Shown here: in pieces, positions 17,522 through 25,616 of the stretch
How positions within the stretch are numbered: position 1 is the first letter of the stretch
Layout of the letters: each line of letters begins with the position of its first letter
Assembly (NCBI GenBank): GCA_905200615.1
Contig: CAJKLB010000007.1
Location: 1-64,000, forward strand
Length of the DNA stretch: 64,000 nucleotides
Direction of reading: 5' to 3'
DNA from: an uncultured Selenomonadales bacterium
GTDB taxonomy: Bacteria; Bacillota; Clostridia; Christensenellales; QALW01
Program-made: the position numbers and the translations under genes
The notes under the pieces: model-generated
The model's database searches: none
The model's input: the letters and a program-made list of their open reading frames with translations, nothing else
Told to the model about the DNA's origin: nothing

Positions 17522-17719
17522 ACTCAAAACAAATTGATATTTGATGAATAGAAAGCCGCGCCCCATACAAAATATTGAGCCCCTATAACGGATACAAATT
17601 GAACCATCTTATGTATCATTTTAAGTCAGCAGACAGACAATCCTGTGCCGAAAGACCGCGACTCTATCCCCAAATGAAACGACTTTCTTTTATGAATAAT
17701 ATTTTTCAGCCCCGTACTT

Positions 17720-18421
17720 TTACCAAAGAGGCTTCTGTATCGAAAAATCGCTTAATAATTTATAATCTAAAGCTTCTTTCAAAAAAAATGAAATTCGCAA
17801 ATCCTCAAAATCAAAGCAGGAGAAGAAATCCTGTTTTTTTATCATAGAAAATGCCGTTTGATAAATTTCATTTTTGTTTTGTACAATACGTTTAAAATCT
17901 TCTATGAAATCAACCAACACATAATATTGGCTATCTTCCGCACCTATAACATCCCGCCTTTGAACATTAAAATTTGTATACATAAAATTTCTAAACAGAT
18001 CATATGTTTTAAGATACAGATGATTAATTGCTTTTGCGCGGAACCCATATACCGTTACATACATTTCATCGTAATCACTTCGATTTAAGTTTGCAATTTC
18101 CAGATATTTGCATACTGCAATTTCAGCAAATTTTCTGAATTCTTCACCGTATTTCGGCAAGCTGAGTTTTGCGCCGCACTTGGCTTCTTTCAGTTTGCCA
18201 ATAGCGCGAACGGTACTGTTTTGCGATTTCTCCGTATCAAGCAAAGCTATAAAACGTCCTTGTGTTTTTTCCGGCGACACCTCTGCTGCTGAAAATTCAG
18301 AGCAAATTACCGTAACGTCATATGGATCCCGCAAACGGCTCGATAATTCAATATCGATCGGCGTTTGTGTGATAACGCCGGTATCAAAAACATGATTCAT
18401 TCTTGTATAAATATTATCCAT
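17720..18421 (-). CDS. Hypothetical protein, 233 residues
   Basis: A soluble protein with no signal peptide and no membrane segment. The C-terminal half is rich in Phe and Asp (DFFSCFDFEDLRISFFL). I recognise no family. GAGG precedes the ATG by 8 bases. It starts 54 bases after the stop of the large secreted protein on the same strand, which makes it the first candidate for an immunity partner if that protein is a toxin. This is positional inference. Confidence 0.55.
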   Translation of the reverse strand: MDNIYTRMNHVFDTGVITQTPIDIELSSRLRDPYDVTVICSEFSAAEVSPEKTQGRFIALLDTEKSQNSTVRAIGKLKEAKCGAKLSLPKYGEEFRKFAEIAVCKYLEIANLNRSDYDEMYVTVYGFRAKAINHLYLKTYDLFRNFMYTNFNVQRRDVIGAEDSQYYVLVDFIEDFKRIVQNKNEIYQTAFSMIKKQDFFSCFDFEDLRISFFLKEALDYKLLSDFSIQKPLW

Positions 18422-18475
18422 TTCAGGACCTCTTTTTTAATAATTAAAATAATAACTATAATGAGTTTCTATATG

Positions 18476-20767
18476 TTATAATTTTAAATACCAGCACCCA
18501 TTTACCTCAATAATATTCGAACTTGAAAGTGTAATTCCATAAATTTGTTCCAAATACCGCAATTCATAAGTATAAGTTGTATTGCTAAGTGCAGGGTTTG
18601 ATAATTGCGTAAGGGGATCATGGGAAAACCAAAATGTTTTTCCTGCTTCCTTCGCATTTGAAATAAAAGTCCTATTTGTAGCCAGCATAGCATCGGCGCC
18701 ATATTGATTAACATAGTTGTCATAATTTGCAGAATAAAAATAAGATCTTTTCTGTGCTTCAGCGACCTGATTGTAAGCAACACCATCATAATTTGTTCCA
18801 AGCATAACGGTATCTGCATTAGGATTATTTGTCATTTTCCCAAGTAAATCATCAGCCAAGTATGCTGTTCCTCGATAATCTGCAGAATTATAAGTTACAG
18901 TAGTATTCATAACCATTTGCATAGACTTTACTGCAGATACAAAATTATATATTGCGTAAACAGCTGTAACAGCTGCTGATATCACCTGAACCTGACTTGC
19001 TATTCTATTAGCTATAATTAGTAAACGATTTGCCTCAGATGCCCAGATACCATAATACTCTGTACTTTCTGCCTCAATTATTCCCTCTTGCGCCATTCTA
19101 TCAACACCTAATTTAGCAAGATGAAAATAATAATTATCAAAAAGAGCAATATTAGGCGTTTCTTGATAATTTTCCTCTTGATGCTTTAATTCATTGATTA
19201 AAGCATCATTTATAATAAATGCCACATTTGCACGGTCAGGGGCAACAACTTCAAAATATTCAGCCGATTGTAATGATGATTTTGTTACTATCGTCGTAAT
19301 ATCGCTATCACCATCATAACTCGATCGATCATATTTTTTTATTCGAATATACTCAATATTTGACGGATCAAATGGATCCGTACTTTTCACCGTCACCGTA
19401 CACCGCGCAATACTCGCGCCGTCTTCCGACTGTGCCGTGATTACCGCGCTTGTTCCGGGTCTTCCGTGCGCCGTAACAAGTCCATACTGATTCACGCCCA
19501 CATAGTATCCGTTTGTTGTTTTCCATTCAATACCTTTATAGGTTGCATTCGACGGTAAAAGCGTGGCCGTTAATTGATAGCTCTGCCCGGGAGTCAACTC
19601 TAACGTCGTATTGGAAAGATTCAATTCCTGCGACGGTACGTAATTCGCTTGCGTTTTCGGCCGGAATGTAAAGTTGGTTATTCCATATTCTTCATCTTGT
19701 TCTTCCGCCCCGGAAACCGGATCATACTGTATCCGGAAAAATACCTCTCGGGTATTGGGCTGCAGCAAATCATACAAAACATCACTGCCGGGACTATAAT
19801 ACGGTGCTATTGAAGTATCAATTTCAAATGATATATGCTGCCAGCCATGTACCAGCTCTAATTGATCTTTTTGCTGAATAAGATAGTGATATTGATACTC
19901 TCCCTTTGATAAATAAAATTGCAATTTATCAATTGCTTCCAGCGAATAGCTTGCTAAGTATAAATCAAAATCTACCTGATACTTTATTTTGCCGTAATTA
20001 GAAAGTATTTGATCTACATTGCACGCGATAGACCCATACGTAGAGGCTTTTAAATAATGACCAATAGGAATTAAATTGCCGAATTTATACTGCGTGCCTA
20101 CATCAAGAGTCCCATCGCCACCCCAATTTCGCCAGCCTACCGTTCCGTATTCAAACGTTCCGTTCGTTGCCCCGGTATTGCTCAGCTTGCAAATAATTAC
20201 ATCACTTATGTAAAGAGCAGACGGTGTTTGGTTGACCAAAGAATCAAAACACAGCACAAGCTGCCCCGTACTTTCCGATATATCCGAAGGCAGTATTTTA
20301 AAAGATCCCGAAAGATTTTTCCACGCGTTCCTTTCCATCTTCGGTCCAACGCTTAACCACATATGATAATCGGTTCCCTGATCTTTAATAAAAGAATTTT
20401 CCTTATCTGACCGCAATAGAATCCGCGTACGGCCCCCGTGAGTGCTGTCTGTTTTTACGGTTGCATGCACGGTATAAGTTCCCGGCCCGGCTGCTTTTAT
20501 CAACTGATAAATATCGATTGCCGGCGACGTCCATGCATCCGGGCGTCCATATGCCGCAATACAATAATCATCGCTGTTCGGCGCAACACGTTCACGCCCC
20601 AGCGTTGAATATCCGCTGCCGTACAGCCACCATCCCTCGGTATCCGAATCAAATGTATAATGCGCCACAATATTCGGCGCAACCGTTTCCGCAAAGACAA
20701 CTCCCTGCAAAACGCCGAAGAAAATCGCGCATACAAGCAACATACTAAGCCATTTCTTTTTTTTCAT
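18476..20767 (-). CDS. Secreted CBM-like/Big_2 protein with a toxin-like C-terminal domain
   Basis: A 763-residue exported protein. A signal peptide spans residues 1-26 (cleavage near VFA-ET). Two beta-sandwich domains resembling CBM4/9-type carbohydrate-binding modules follow at about 33-195 (YTFDSDTEGW) and 200-368 (NGTFEYGTVGW). A Big_2 immunoglobulin-like domain lies at about 380-462 (LELTPGQSYQLTATLLP). Next come an unassigned region (470-640) with a hydrophobic helix at 588-612, and a final block at about 645-763. The last block (NPNADTVMLG, YNQVAEAQKRSYFY, FWFSHDP, YELRYLEQIYGI) resembles a domain I associate with C-terminal ends of polymorphic toxins from memory. Secretion and the binding domains are firm; the toxin activity is unproven. 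GAGG precedes the start. Confidence 0.7.
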   Translation of the reverse strand: MKKKKWLSMLLVCAIFFGVLQGVVFAETVAPNIVAHYTFDSDTEGWWLYGSGYSTLGRERVAPNSDDYCIAAYGRPDAWTSPAIDIYQLIKAAGPGTYTVHATVKTDSTHGGRTRILLRSDKENSFIKDQGTDYHMWLSVGPKMERNAWKNLSGSFKILPSDISESTGQLVLCFDSLVNQTPSALYISDVIICKLSNTGATNGTFEYGTVGWRNWGGDGTLDVGTQYKFGNLIPIGHYLKASTYGSIACNVDQILSNYGKIKYQVDFDLYLASYSLEAIDKLQFYLSKGEYQYHYLIQQKDQLELVHGWQHISFEIDTSIAPYYSPGSDVLYDLLQPNTREVFFRIQYDPVSGAEEQDEEYGITNFTFRPKTQANYVPSQELNLSNTTLELTPGQSYQLTATLLPSNATYKGIEWKTTNGYYVGVNQYGLVTAHGRPGTSAVITAQSEDGASIARCTVTVKSTDPFDPSNIEYIRIKKYDRSSYDGDSDITTIVTKSSLQSAEYFEVVAPDRANVAFIINDALINELKHQEENYQETPNIALFDNYYFHLAKLGVDRMAQEGIIEAESTEYYGIWASEANRLLIIANRIASQVQVISAAVTAVYAIYNFVSAVKSMQMVMNTTVTYNSADYRGTAYLADDLLGKMTNNPNADTVMLGTNYDGVAYNQVAEAQKRSYFYSANYDNYVNQYGADAMLATNRTFISNAKEAGKTFWFSHDPLTQLSNPALSNTTYTYELRYLEQIYGITLSSSNIIEVNGCWYLKL

Positions 20768-20942
20768 TTGGTTTCCTCACTTTCTGTTTCTGTGGTGTTT
20801 TGCTGTTTTTGCGCGAAAAATGTTATGATTTTGAAAAATAATCCATAGCTATACTAACATAAAAAAAATACGGCTGTCAATACCCCAAAATAGAATATTT
20901 TGAACTTTATACAAACAGGAAAAAATCTCCTTACGGCAGAGA

Positions 20943-20971
20943 TTGAAAAAAAACGTCGAATGTGATAAAAT
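20943..20971 (+). promoter_or_regulatory. Promoter upstream of the tagaturonate-reductase-like gene
   Basis: TTGAAA (20943-20948) and TAAAAT (20966-20971) are 17 bases apart, 26 bases before the ATG at 20998. Confidence 0.6.
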
Positions 20972-20997
20972 ATTATTATACAAAGAAGAGGTGAACT

Positions 20998-22257
20998 ATG
21001 AGAAATAAAAATTCAGCGGATCCTGCCGGTAATCGTCCGGTAACGTTTCTGCAATTTGGGGATAACTTATTTTCACGCGCCTTTTTCGGCCGGCTGGTGC
21101 AAAAAGCAAATGAAAGCGGGCAAGTCTGTGCCAACGGTATTATGATAAGAGATAAAAAAGCGGAAAAAGGGCAAAAGCAGCAGAATGTTTATACCATTCA
21201 TGCCGCCGATAAAACCGATCGGGAAGATATCCGTGTGGATTCGATTACCCGCGTACTGGATCCTTTTACAGAATACGACCAATTGCTTGCCCTAACCGAT
21301 GATAAAAATATCACCGTTATTCTATGGGCGCCAAGCACGCCGATTGCTTTTTCGGGAGAAAAGAGAAAGAAAACGCCCTCCAACGCTGTTGCCCAATTGA
21401 CAATGCTGCTGTTTCGGCGTTTCTGCCTTGAAATGCGGGGCTTTATCTTTGTACCCGTTGCCGATACGGACCATAACGGCGAGGAGCTCAAGAACTGTGT
21501 GATTCGTTACAGTGAACATTGGAAACTCGGTATTGATTTTATCAACTGGCTTAATTTGGAAAATATCTTCTGCGATACCGTAGCCGAATGTTTGATCGAT
21601 TCTTCTTCGAATTCTTCCGGTTCTTTGGAAATTTTTACGGAAAATTATCTACGGCTTGTGATTGCGGCAAAAAAAGACGTATCTTCCCGGCTTCCTTTGG
21701 GCAATGACGTCCTATGGGCCGAGGATATTTTGCCCTACCGCACCATGAAAAAACGTGTTTATGACGGCGCGCTCACCGTTTCCGCCGCTTATGCCGCTTT
21801 GCACGATGTGGAAACAGCCGCGGATTTTATGTCACGTCCTCGGCTTGCCAGGCATACCACTGTATGCGTTTTTGAAGAAATCGTACCCGTTGTTGATATG
21901 AATTTTGAAGAAATCGAAATTTATGCGCTGGATACTTTTAAACGGCTTTCCAATCCTTATATAAAAATACGCTGGAGAGACCTTTTGCCCGGCATTGCCG
22001 AAAAATTTACGCAAAATGTTCTGCCGGTGTTTGAAAAATATCCGCGTGAGCAGCTGCCCAAGCATTTGGTGTTTTCACTGTTCTGTATCCTACAGGCATA
22101 TAAGATTTTTGATATCCGCGATGGATTTGATGAGAGCCTTTCACAGAAAACAACGCCGCAAATTTTAGCCGACGAACAGCTTTGGGGACAGGATCTCAGC
22201 TTTTTACTGCCGGAAATACAGCAGTATGAAGCCCGCCTTAAAACTTCCGATTCGTGA
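20998..22257 (+). CDS. Tagaturonate reductase/mannitol dehydrogenase-like protein with altered active site
   Basis: The 419-residue protein follows the layout of the long-chain polyol dehydrogenases, closest in wording to UxaB: VTFLQFGDNLFSRAFF at residues 15-30 for the nucleotide-binding start, VPVADTDHNGEELKNCV (152-168), and INWLNLENIFCDT (182-194). The family active site is K-x4-N-x2-H. Here the Lys is kept (K251) but Asn is Asp256 and His is Leu259, and the second Gly of the G-x-G nucleotide loop is Asn. The enzyme may therefore act differently or be inactive. A promoter and GAGGTG site precede it and it stands alone, with no uronate-pathway genes beside it. Confidence 0.7.
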   Translation: MRNKNSADPAGNRPVTFLQFGDNLFSRAFFGRLVQKANESGQVCANGIMIRDKKAEKGQKQQNVYTIHAADKTDREDIRVDSITRVLDPFTEYDQLLALTDDKNITVILWAPSTPIAFSGEKRKKTPSNAVAQLTMLLFRRFCLEMRGFIFVPVADTDHNGEELKNCVIRYSEHWKLGIDFINWLNLENIFCDTVAECLIDSSSNSSGSLEIFTENYLRLVIAAKKDVSSRLPLGNDVLWAEDILPYRTMKKRVYDGALTVSAAYAALHDVETAADFMSRPRLARHTTVCVFEEIVPVVDMNFEEIEIYALDTFKRLSNPYIKIRWRDLLPGIAEKFTQNVLPVFEKYPREQLPKHLVFSLFCILQAYKIFDIRDGFDESLSQKTTPQILADEQLWGQDLSFLLPEIQQYEARLKTSDS

Positions 22258-22342
22258 TACAAGAAGAAACCATATTTTTTCAAAAAACTGCCCGGATTCC
22301 CGTCAGGATCAGATGCAAAAAAAGAGTACTTAAAAAATTTAT

Positions 22343-22462
22343 ACCCCGAAAATCGCCTGAATTTTAGGGAGTATCCGGCAGGCTGAAATCAGCGGACTGA
22401 CAAGCGACTTTTCAGTCTGTCGAAACACCTGTCGGTGAATACGCATAATTTTCGGGGTTTTT
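22343..22462 (+). ncRNA. Possible cloverleaf-folded structured RNA
   Basis: A perfect 11-bp closing stem pairs 22343-22353 (ACCCCGAAAAT) with 22448-22458 and runs into a short T-run. Inside it are three hairpins: GCCTG/CAGGC (22355-22359 with 22379-22383), GACTGA/TCAGTC (22395-22400 with 22412-22417, extendable to 9 bp with G-U pairs) and CACC/GGTG (22426-22429 with 22434-22437). The order and nesting resemble a four-way junction RNA closed by a terminator-like stem. It lies 85 bases after the stop of the dehydrogenase-like gene. It is not a tRNA: the closing stem is too long and I see no T-loop. This is a prediction from base pairing only. Confidence 0.4.
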
Positions 22463-22558
22463 CCACCGGTAAACATCCCCGTTTTACGTCTCTTCCGCGC
22501 TTTTTTTGATAAAATTCGCCTTCTTGCCCGGTTTTCCCCTCCTCCTTTTGAAAAAGGC

Positions 22559-22604
22559 GGCCGAAAATGTTATCGCGCAACATTTTCGGCCGTGTAATTT
22601 TTTT
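22559..22604 (+). terminator. Strong rho-independent terminator-like hairpin
   Basis: GGCCGAAAATGTT pairs perfectly with AACATTTTCGGCC over 13 bp around a 7-base loop, followed closely by seven T. It lies 300 bases after the preceding gene, so it may end a non-coding transcript. Confidence 0.7.
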
Positions 22605-23189
22605 GACATTCTGACAAGTCGCTTTTCACAGACTTTCCAAAAGCCCTAATTTTTGCGGCAATAACGCCGCGTTTTATTTTTTTCCGCAGAGCAAAAAACA
22701 ACGAATCAATAACGATTAAACCCATCGTTTAAAAATACGCAAAGATTGTCGGCAAAGCAAGACGAAAACTCCTTAACCCAAAGCGATTTTTATTCCGCTT
22801 TTTCGGCGGACCGAGCAGGGAAAACGAAATTTCCCCGTAAACGGGAAAGATACCGACACAAACAAGCGCGCGAAAAAAGCCGCGCCGCGGGAAGATATGA
22901 TAAAATATTATATTGTCGGAACGACGGCATGGATACCGCTGTTCCGGATTCTCCTAAGCAACTTATCGATACGATCTCTTGTTTTTGGAAACTCGCGAAA
23001 AAGCGAGCGCGAATTTTACCGGCATCCGTCTGATAAAAGCAAAAATTTATTATCTGCCGGCCTTTAACGGTACCCACCGCTTTTTATCCGTACAAATAAA
23101 CGATCTTCTATGAAGTTTTTGATTTCCGATTGCTGTGAATTTATCGTGTTTTATAAGCAAAGAATGAAATTTTCTTACAGCAATACTGT

Positions 23190-24107
23190 TTATTTGATCT
23201 CACGGATATCGTAGGGAGTGGTCTGATAAACAAAATAGTTCAGCCAGTTGGAATACAGCAAATTGGCGTGCGCCCGCCAGGAAACCAAGGGGGGGTTTGT
23301 CGGATCATCATTTAAAAAATAATGTTTCGGTATCTGAATTTCCGCTCCGGCTTTTATATCCCGCTCATATTCTTTTTTGAGGGTATCGGCATTATATTCC
23401 GGATGACCCATGATGAAAATTTGTTTTCCGTTTTCGGTAAAAACCGCGTAAACGCCGGCTTCCTCTGAAGAAGCCAGAATTTTGAGCTGGGGAACTTTTT
23501 CGATATCCTCCCGAGCAACGGTGGTGTGGCGCGAATGCGGCACATAAAACACATCGTCAAAGCCCCGAAAGAGAATGGATTTTTTATAATCCAGCGTATG
23601 GGGGAAAATACCGAACATCTTTTTTTCAAGCTTTTGTTTCTGAATTCCGTAATGGTAGTAAAGGCCTGCCTGCGCGCCCCAGCAGATATGCAGGGTACTG
23701 GTCACATTGGTCTTGCTCCATTCCATAATATCGCAAAGCTCCTGCCAATAATTCACCTCTTCAAAGGGCATATTTTCTACCGGCGCGCCGGTGATGATCA
23801 GGCCGTCAAATTTTTGATCTTTAATTTCGTCGAATACTTTATAAAAAGCAAGCAAATGTTCCTGTGAAGTATTGGCCGAAACATGAGATTGCGTGTGCAG
23901 TAGCGTAAGTTCTACCTGCAGGGGCGTGTTTCCCAGCAGACGGGAAAGCTGTGTTTCGGTATCGATTTTCAAAGGCATCAAATTCAAAAGTGCTACTTTC
24001 AGCGGACGAATGTCCTGTGTAATGGCGCGGGTTTCGGTCATTACAAAGATATTTTCCTCCAACAGTGTTTTGACCGCGGGAAGATCATTGGGGATTTTAA
24101 TAGGCAT
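23190..24107 (-). CDS. metA: Homoserine O-acetyltransferase (MetA family)
   Basis: This 305-residue protein activates homoserine by acylation, the entry step of methionine synthesis in the cytoplasm. It spans the whole MetA family: Cys142 in HICWGAQA is the nucleophile, and His235 and Glu237 in MGHPEY complete the triad. Residue 111 is Glu ([11 protein letters not shown]), which in this family is linked to use of acetyl-CoA rather than succinyl-CoA. This fits the neighbouring O-acetylhomoserine sulfhydrylase. It starts 12 bases after metY on the same strand and shares its promoter. Confidence 0.92.
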   Translation of the reverse strand: MPIKIPNDLPAVKTLLEENIFVMTETRAITQDIRPLKVALLNLMPLKIDTETQLSRLLGNTPLQVELTLLHTQSHVSANTSQEHLLAFYKVFDEIKDQKFDGLIITGAPVENMPFEEVNYWQELCDIMEWSKTNVTSTLHICWGAQAGLYYHYGIQKQKLEKKMFGIFPHTLDYKKSILFRGFDDVFYVPHSRHTTVAREDIEKVPQLKILASSEEAGVYAVFTENGKQIFIMGHPEYNADTLKKEYERDIKAGAEIQIPKHYFLNDDPTNPPLVSWRAHANLLYSNWLNYFVYQTTPYDIREIK

Positions 24108-24119
24108 ACAATGCCTCCT

Positions 24120-25406
24120 TTATACAGATTCCAAAGCTTGTGCAATATCGTCGATCAAATCCTGCGCGTTTTCAAGGCCGCAGGAGAAACGAACCAAATC
24201 GCCCGAAACACCGGCAGCGATCAGTTCTTCCTCATTCATCTGACGGTGCGTAGCGCTGGCCGGATGCAGGCAGCAGGTACGCGCGTCCGCCACATGCGTT
24301 TCAATGGCGGCGATGCGCAGATTTTTCATAAATGTCTCCGCCGCTTTTCTTCCGCCCTTTACGCCAAAGCTTACCACGCCGCAGGTACCGTTGGGCATAT
24401 ATTTCTGTGCCAGTGCGTAATATTTGCTATCCTCCAGTCCCGCATAGTCAACCCAAGAAATTTTTTCATGCTTTTTCAAAAATTTAGCTACGGCAAGGGC
24501 GTTCTCACAATGACGCTGCATACGAACATGAAGGCTTTCTAACCCTAAATTCAGCAAAAAAGCGTTCTGAGGAGATTGAATAGAACCAAAATCCCGCATC
24601 AGCTGTACTGTGGCTTTGGTAATAAATGCGCCGGAAAGACCGAAGCGCTCGGTATAAGTAACGCCGTGGTAGCTTTCGTCCGGCGTACACAGACCGGCGA
24701 ATTTTTCAGGATACGCCGTCCAATCAAACTTTCCGCTGTCCACAATGCAGCCGCCTACGCCGGCACCGTGACCATCCATATACTTAGTGGTGGAATGGGT
24801 CACGATATCGGCGCCCCATTCAAAGGGCCGGCAATTCACCGGCGTGGCAAACGTGTTATCCACAATCAGCGGTACGCCGTGCCGATGTGCCGCGGCGGCG
24901 AATTTTTCAATATCCAGCACCGTAAGAGCGGGGTTGGCGATTGTTTCACCGAAAACGGCCTTGGTTTCCGGTCGAAAAGCGGCTTCTAACTCTTCCTCGG
25001 TGCAGTCAGGAGAAACAAAGGTAAAGGAAATGCCCATGCGCTTCATTGTTACGGCAAACAGGTTATAGGTGCCCCCGTATATCGTAGAGGAGGATATGAT
25101 ATGATCCCCGCAGGAAGCAATATTGAATACCGCATAAAAATTGGCCGCCTGACCCGAAGAGGTAAGCATGGCCGCGGTACCGCCTTCCAGTTCACAGATC
25201 TTGGCGGCAACATGGTCATTGGTAGGATTCTGCAAGCGTGTGTAGAAATAACCGCTGGCTTCCAAATCAAACAGCTTTCCCATATCCTCGCTGGTATTAT
25301 ATTTAAAGGTAGTGCTTTGTATAATGGGAATCTGACGCGGCTCCCCGTTTTCGGGACGGTAACCGCCCTGTACGCATTTGGTTTCTATTCTGGTCTGGCT
25401 CATCAT
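24120..25406 (-). CDS. metY: O-acetylhomoserine sulfhydrylase
   Basis: The 428-residue PLP enzyme converts O-acetylhomoserine and sulfide to homocysteine. The Cys/Met-metabolism family pattern is complete: TSSGQAANF (82-90), IVDNTFATP (181-189), and the PLP Lys208 in THSTTKYMDGHG. Two ATG codons in tandem (25404-25406 and 25401-25403) follow AGGAGG. The spacing to them is 5 and 8 bases, so the second may be used. It is the first gene of a metY-metA operon with a consensus promoter and a hairpin-rich leader. Confidence 0.92.
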   Translation of the reverse strand: MMSQTRIETKCVQGGYRPENGEPRQIPIIQSTTFKYNTSEDMGKLFDLEASGYFYTRLQNPTNDHVAAKICELEGGTAAMLTSSGQAANFYAVFNIASCGDHIISSSTIYGGTYNLFAVTMKRMGISFTFVSPDCTEEELEAAFRPETKAVFGETIANPALTVLDIEKFAAAAHRHGVPLIVDNTFATPVNCRPFEWGADIVTHSTTKYMDGHGAGVGGCIVDSGKFDWTAYPEKFAGLCTPDESYHGVTYTERFGLSGAFITKATVQLMRDFGSIQSPQNAFLLNLGLESLHVRMQRHCENALAVAKFLKKHEKISWVDYAGLEDSKYYALAQKYMPNGTCGVVSFGVKGGRKAAETFMKNLRIAAIETHVADARTCCLHPASATHRQMNEEELIAAGVSGDLVRFSCGLENAQDLIDDIAQALESV

Positions 25407-25571
25407 TTTCTCCTCCTAAAAAAATAAATACCCGCCGCAAAGCAAGCCCTTGCGGCAGGCCGTGAAAAACAGCTTTTAAAAAGAGCCGGTTTTCGCCGGC
25501 GACTCTGTTTTTTATGCGGGTGCAAACGCCGCAATGTGTTTTTATTATATCCATTCAGACAAAAATGTCAA
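25407..25571 (-). promoter_or_regulatory. Promoter and hairpin leader of metY-metA
   Basis: On the minus strand TTGACA (25566-25571) and TATAAT (25544-25549) are 16 bases apart, a near-perfect promoter. The leader of about 130 bases contains a GAG-x-CGCCGG/CCGGCTC hairpin followed by TTTTT, then a GCCGCAA/TTGCGGC hairpin followed by an AT-rich run before AGGAGG. The first hairpin looks like an internal terminator, so attenuation is likely. I do not see the conserved cores of a SAM riboswitch or a T-box. Confidence 0.6.
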
Positions 25572-25616
25572 GGAAAAAGCAGTATTTGCCGAATATACGT
25601 TTTTTATTTGGGCAAA

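Larger units (their letters stand above)
22258..23189. other. 0.93-kb gene-free stretch
   Basis: No coding frame here looks real; frames of about 95 codons on both strands overlap and have no family character. The segment contains a possible cloverleaf RNA (22343-22462), a strong 13-bp hairpin terminator (22559-22604) and two related 26-base sequences beginning CTGACAAG at 22397 and 22611. From 22640 to 23189 I see nothing definite. Confidence 0.5.

Noticed and set aside
22746..23077. Overlapping open frames of about 95 codons on both strands
   Set aside because: They overlap on opposite strands, have low-complexity basic composition, no ribosome site and no family character, so I treated the region as non-coding.
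25303..25554. Possible leader peptide upstream of metY
   Set aside because: The putative start lies in the -10 element of the promoter and the frame runs into metY out of phase, so it cannot be translated from the main transcript.
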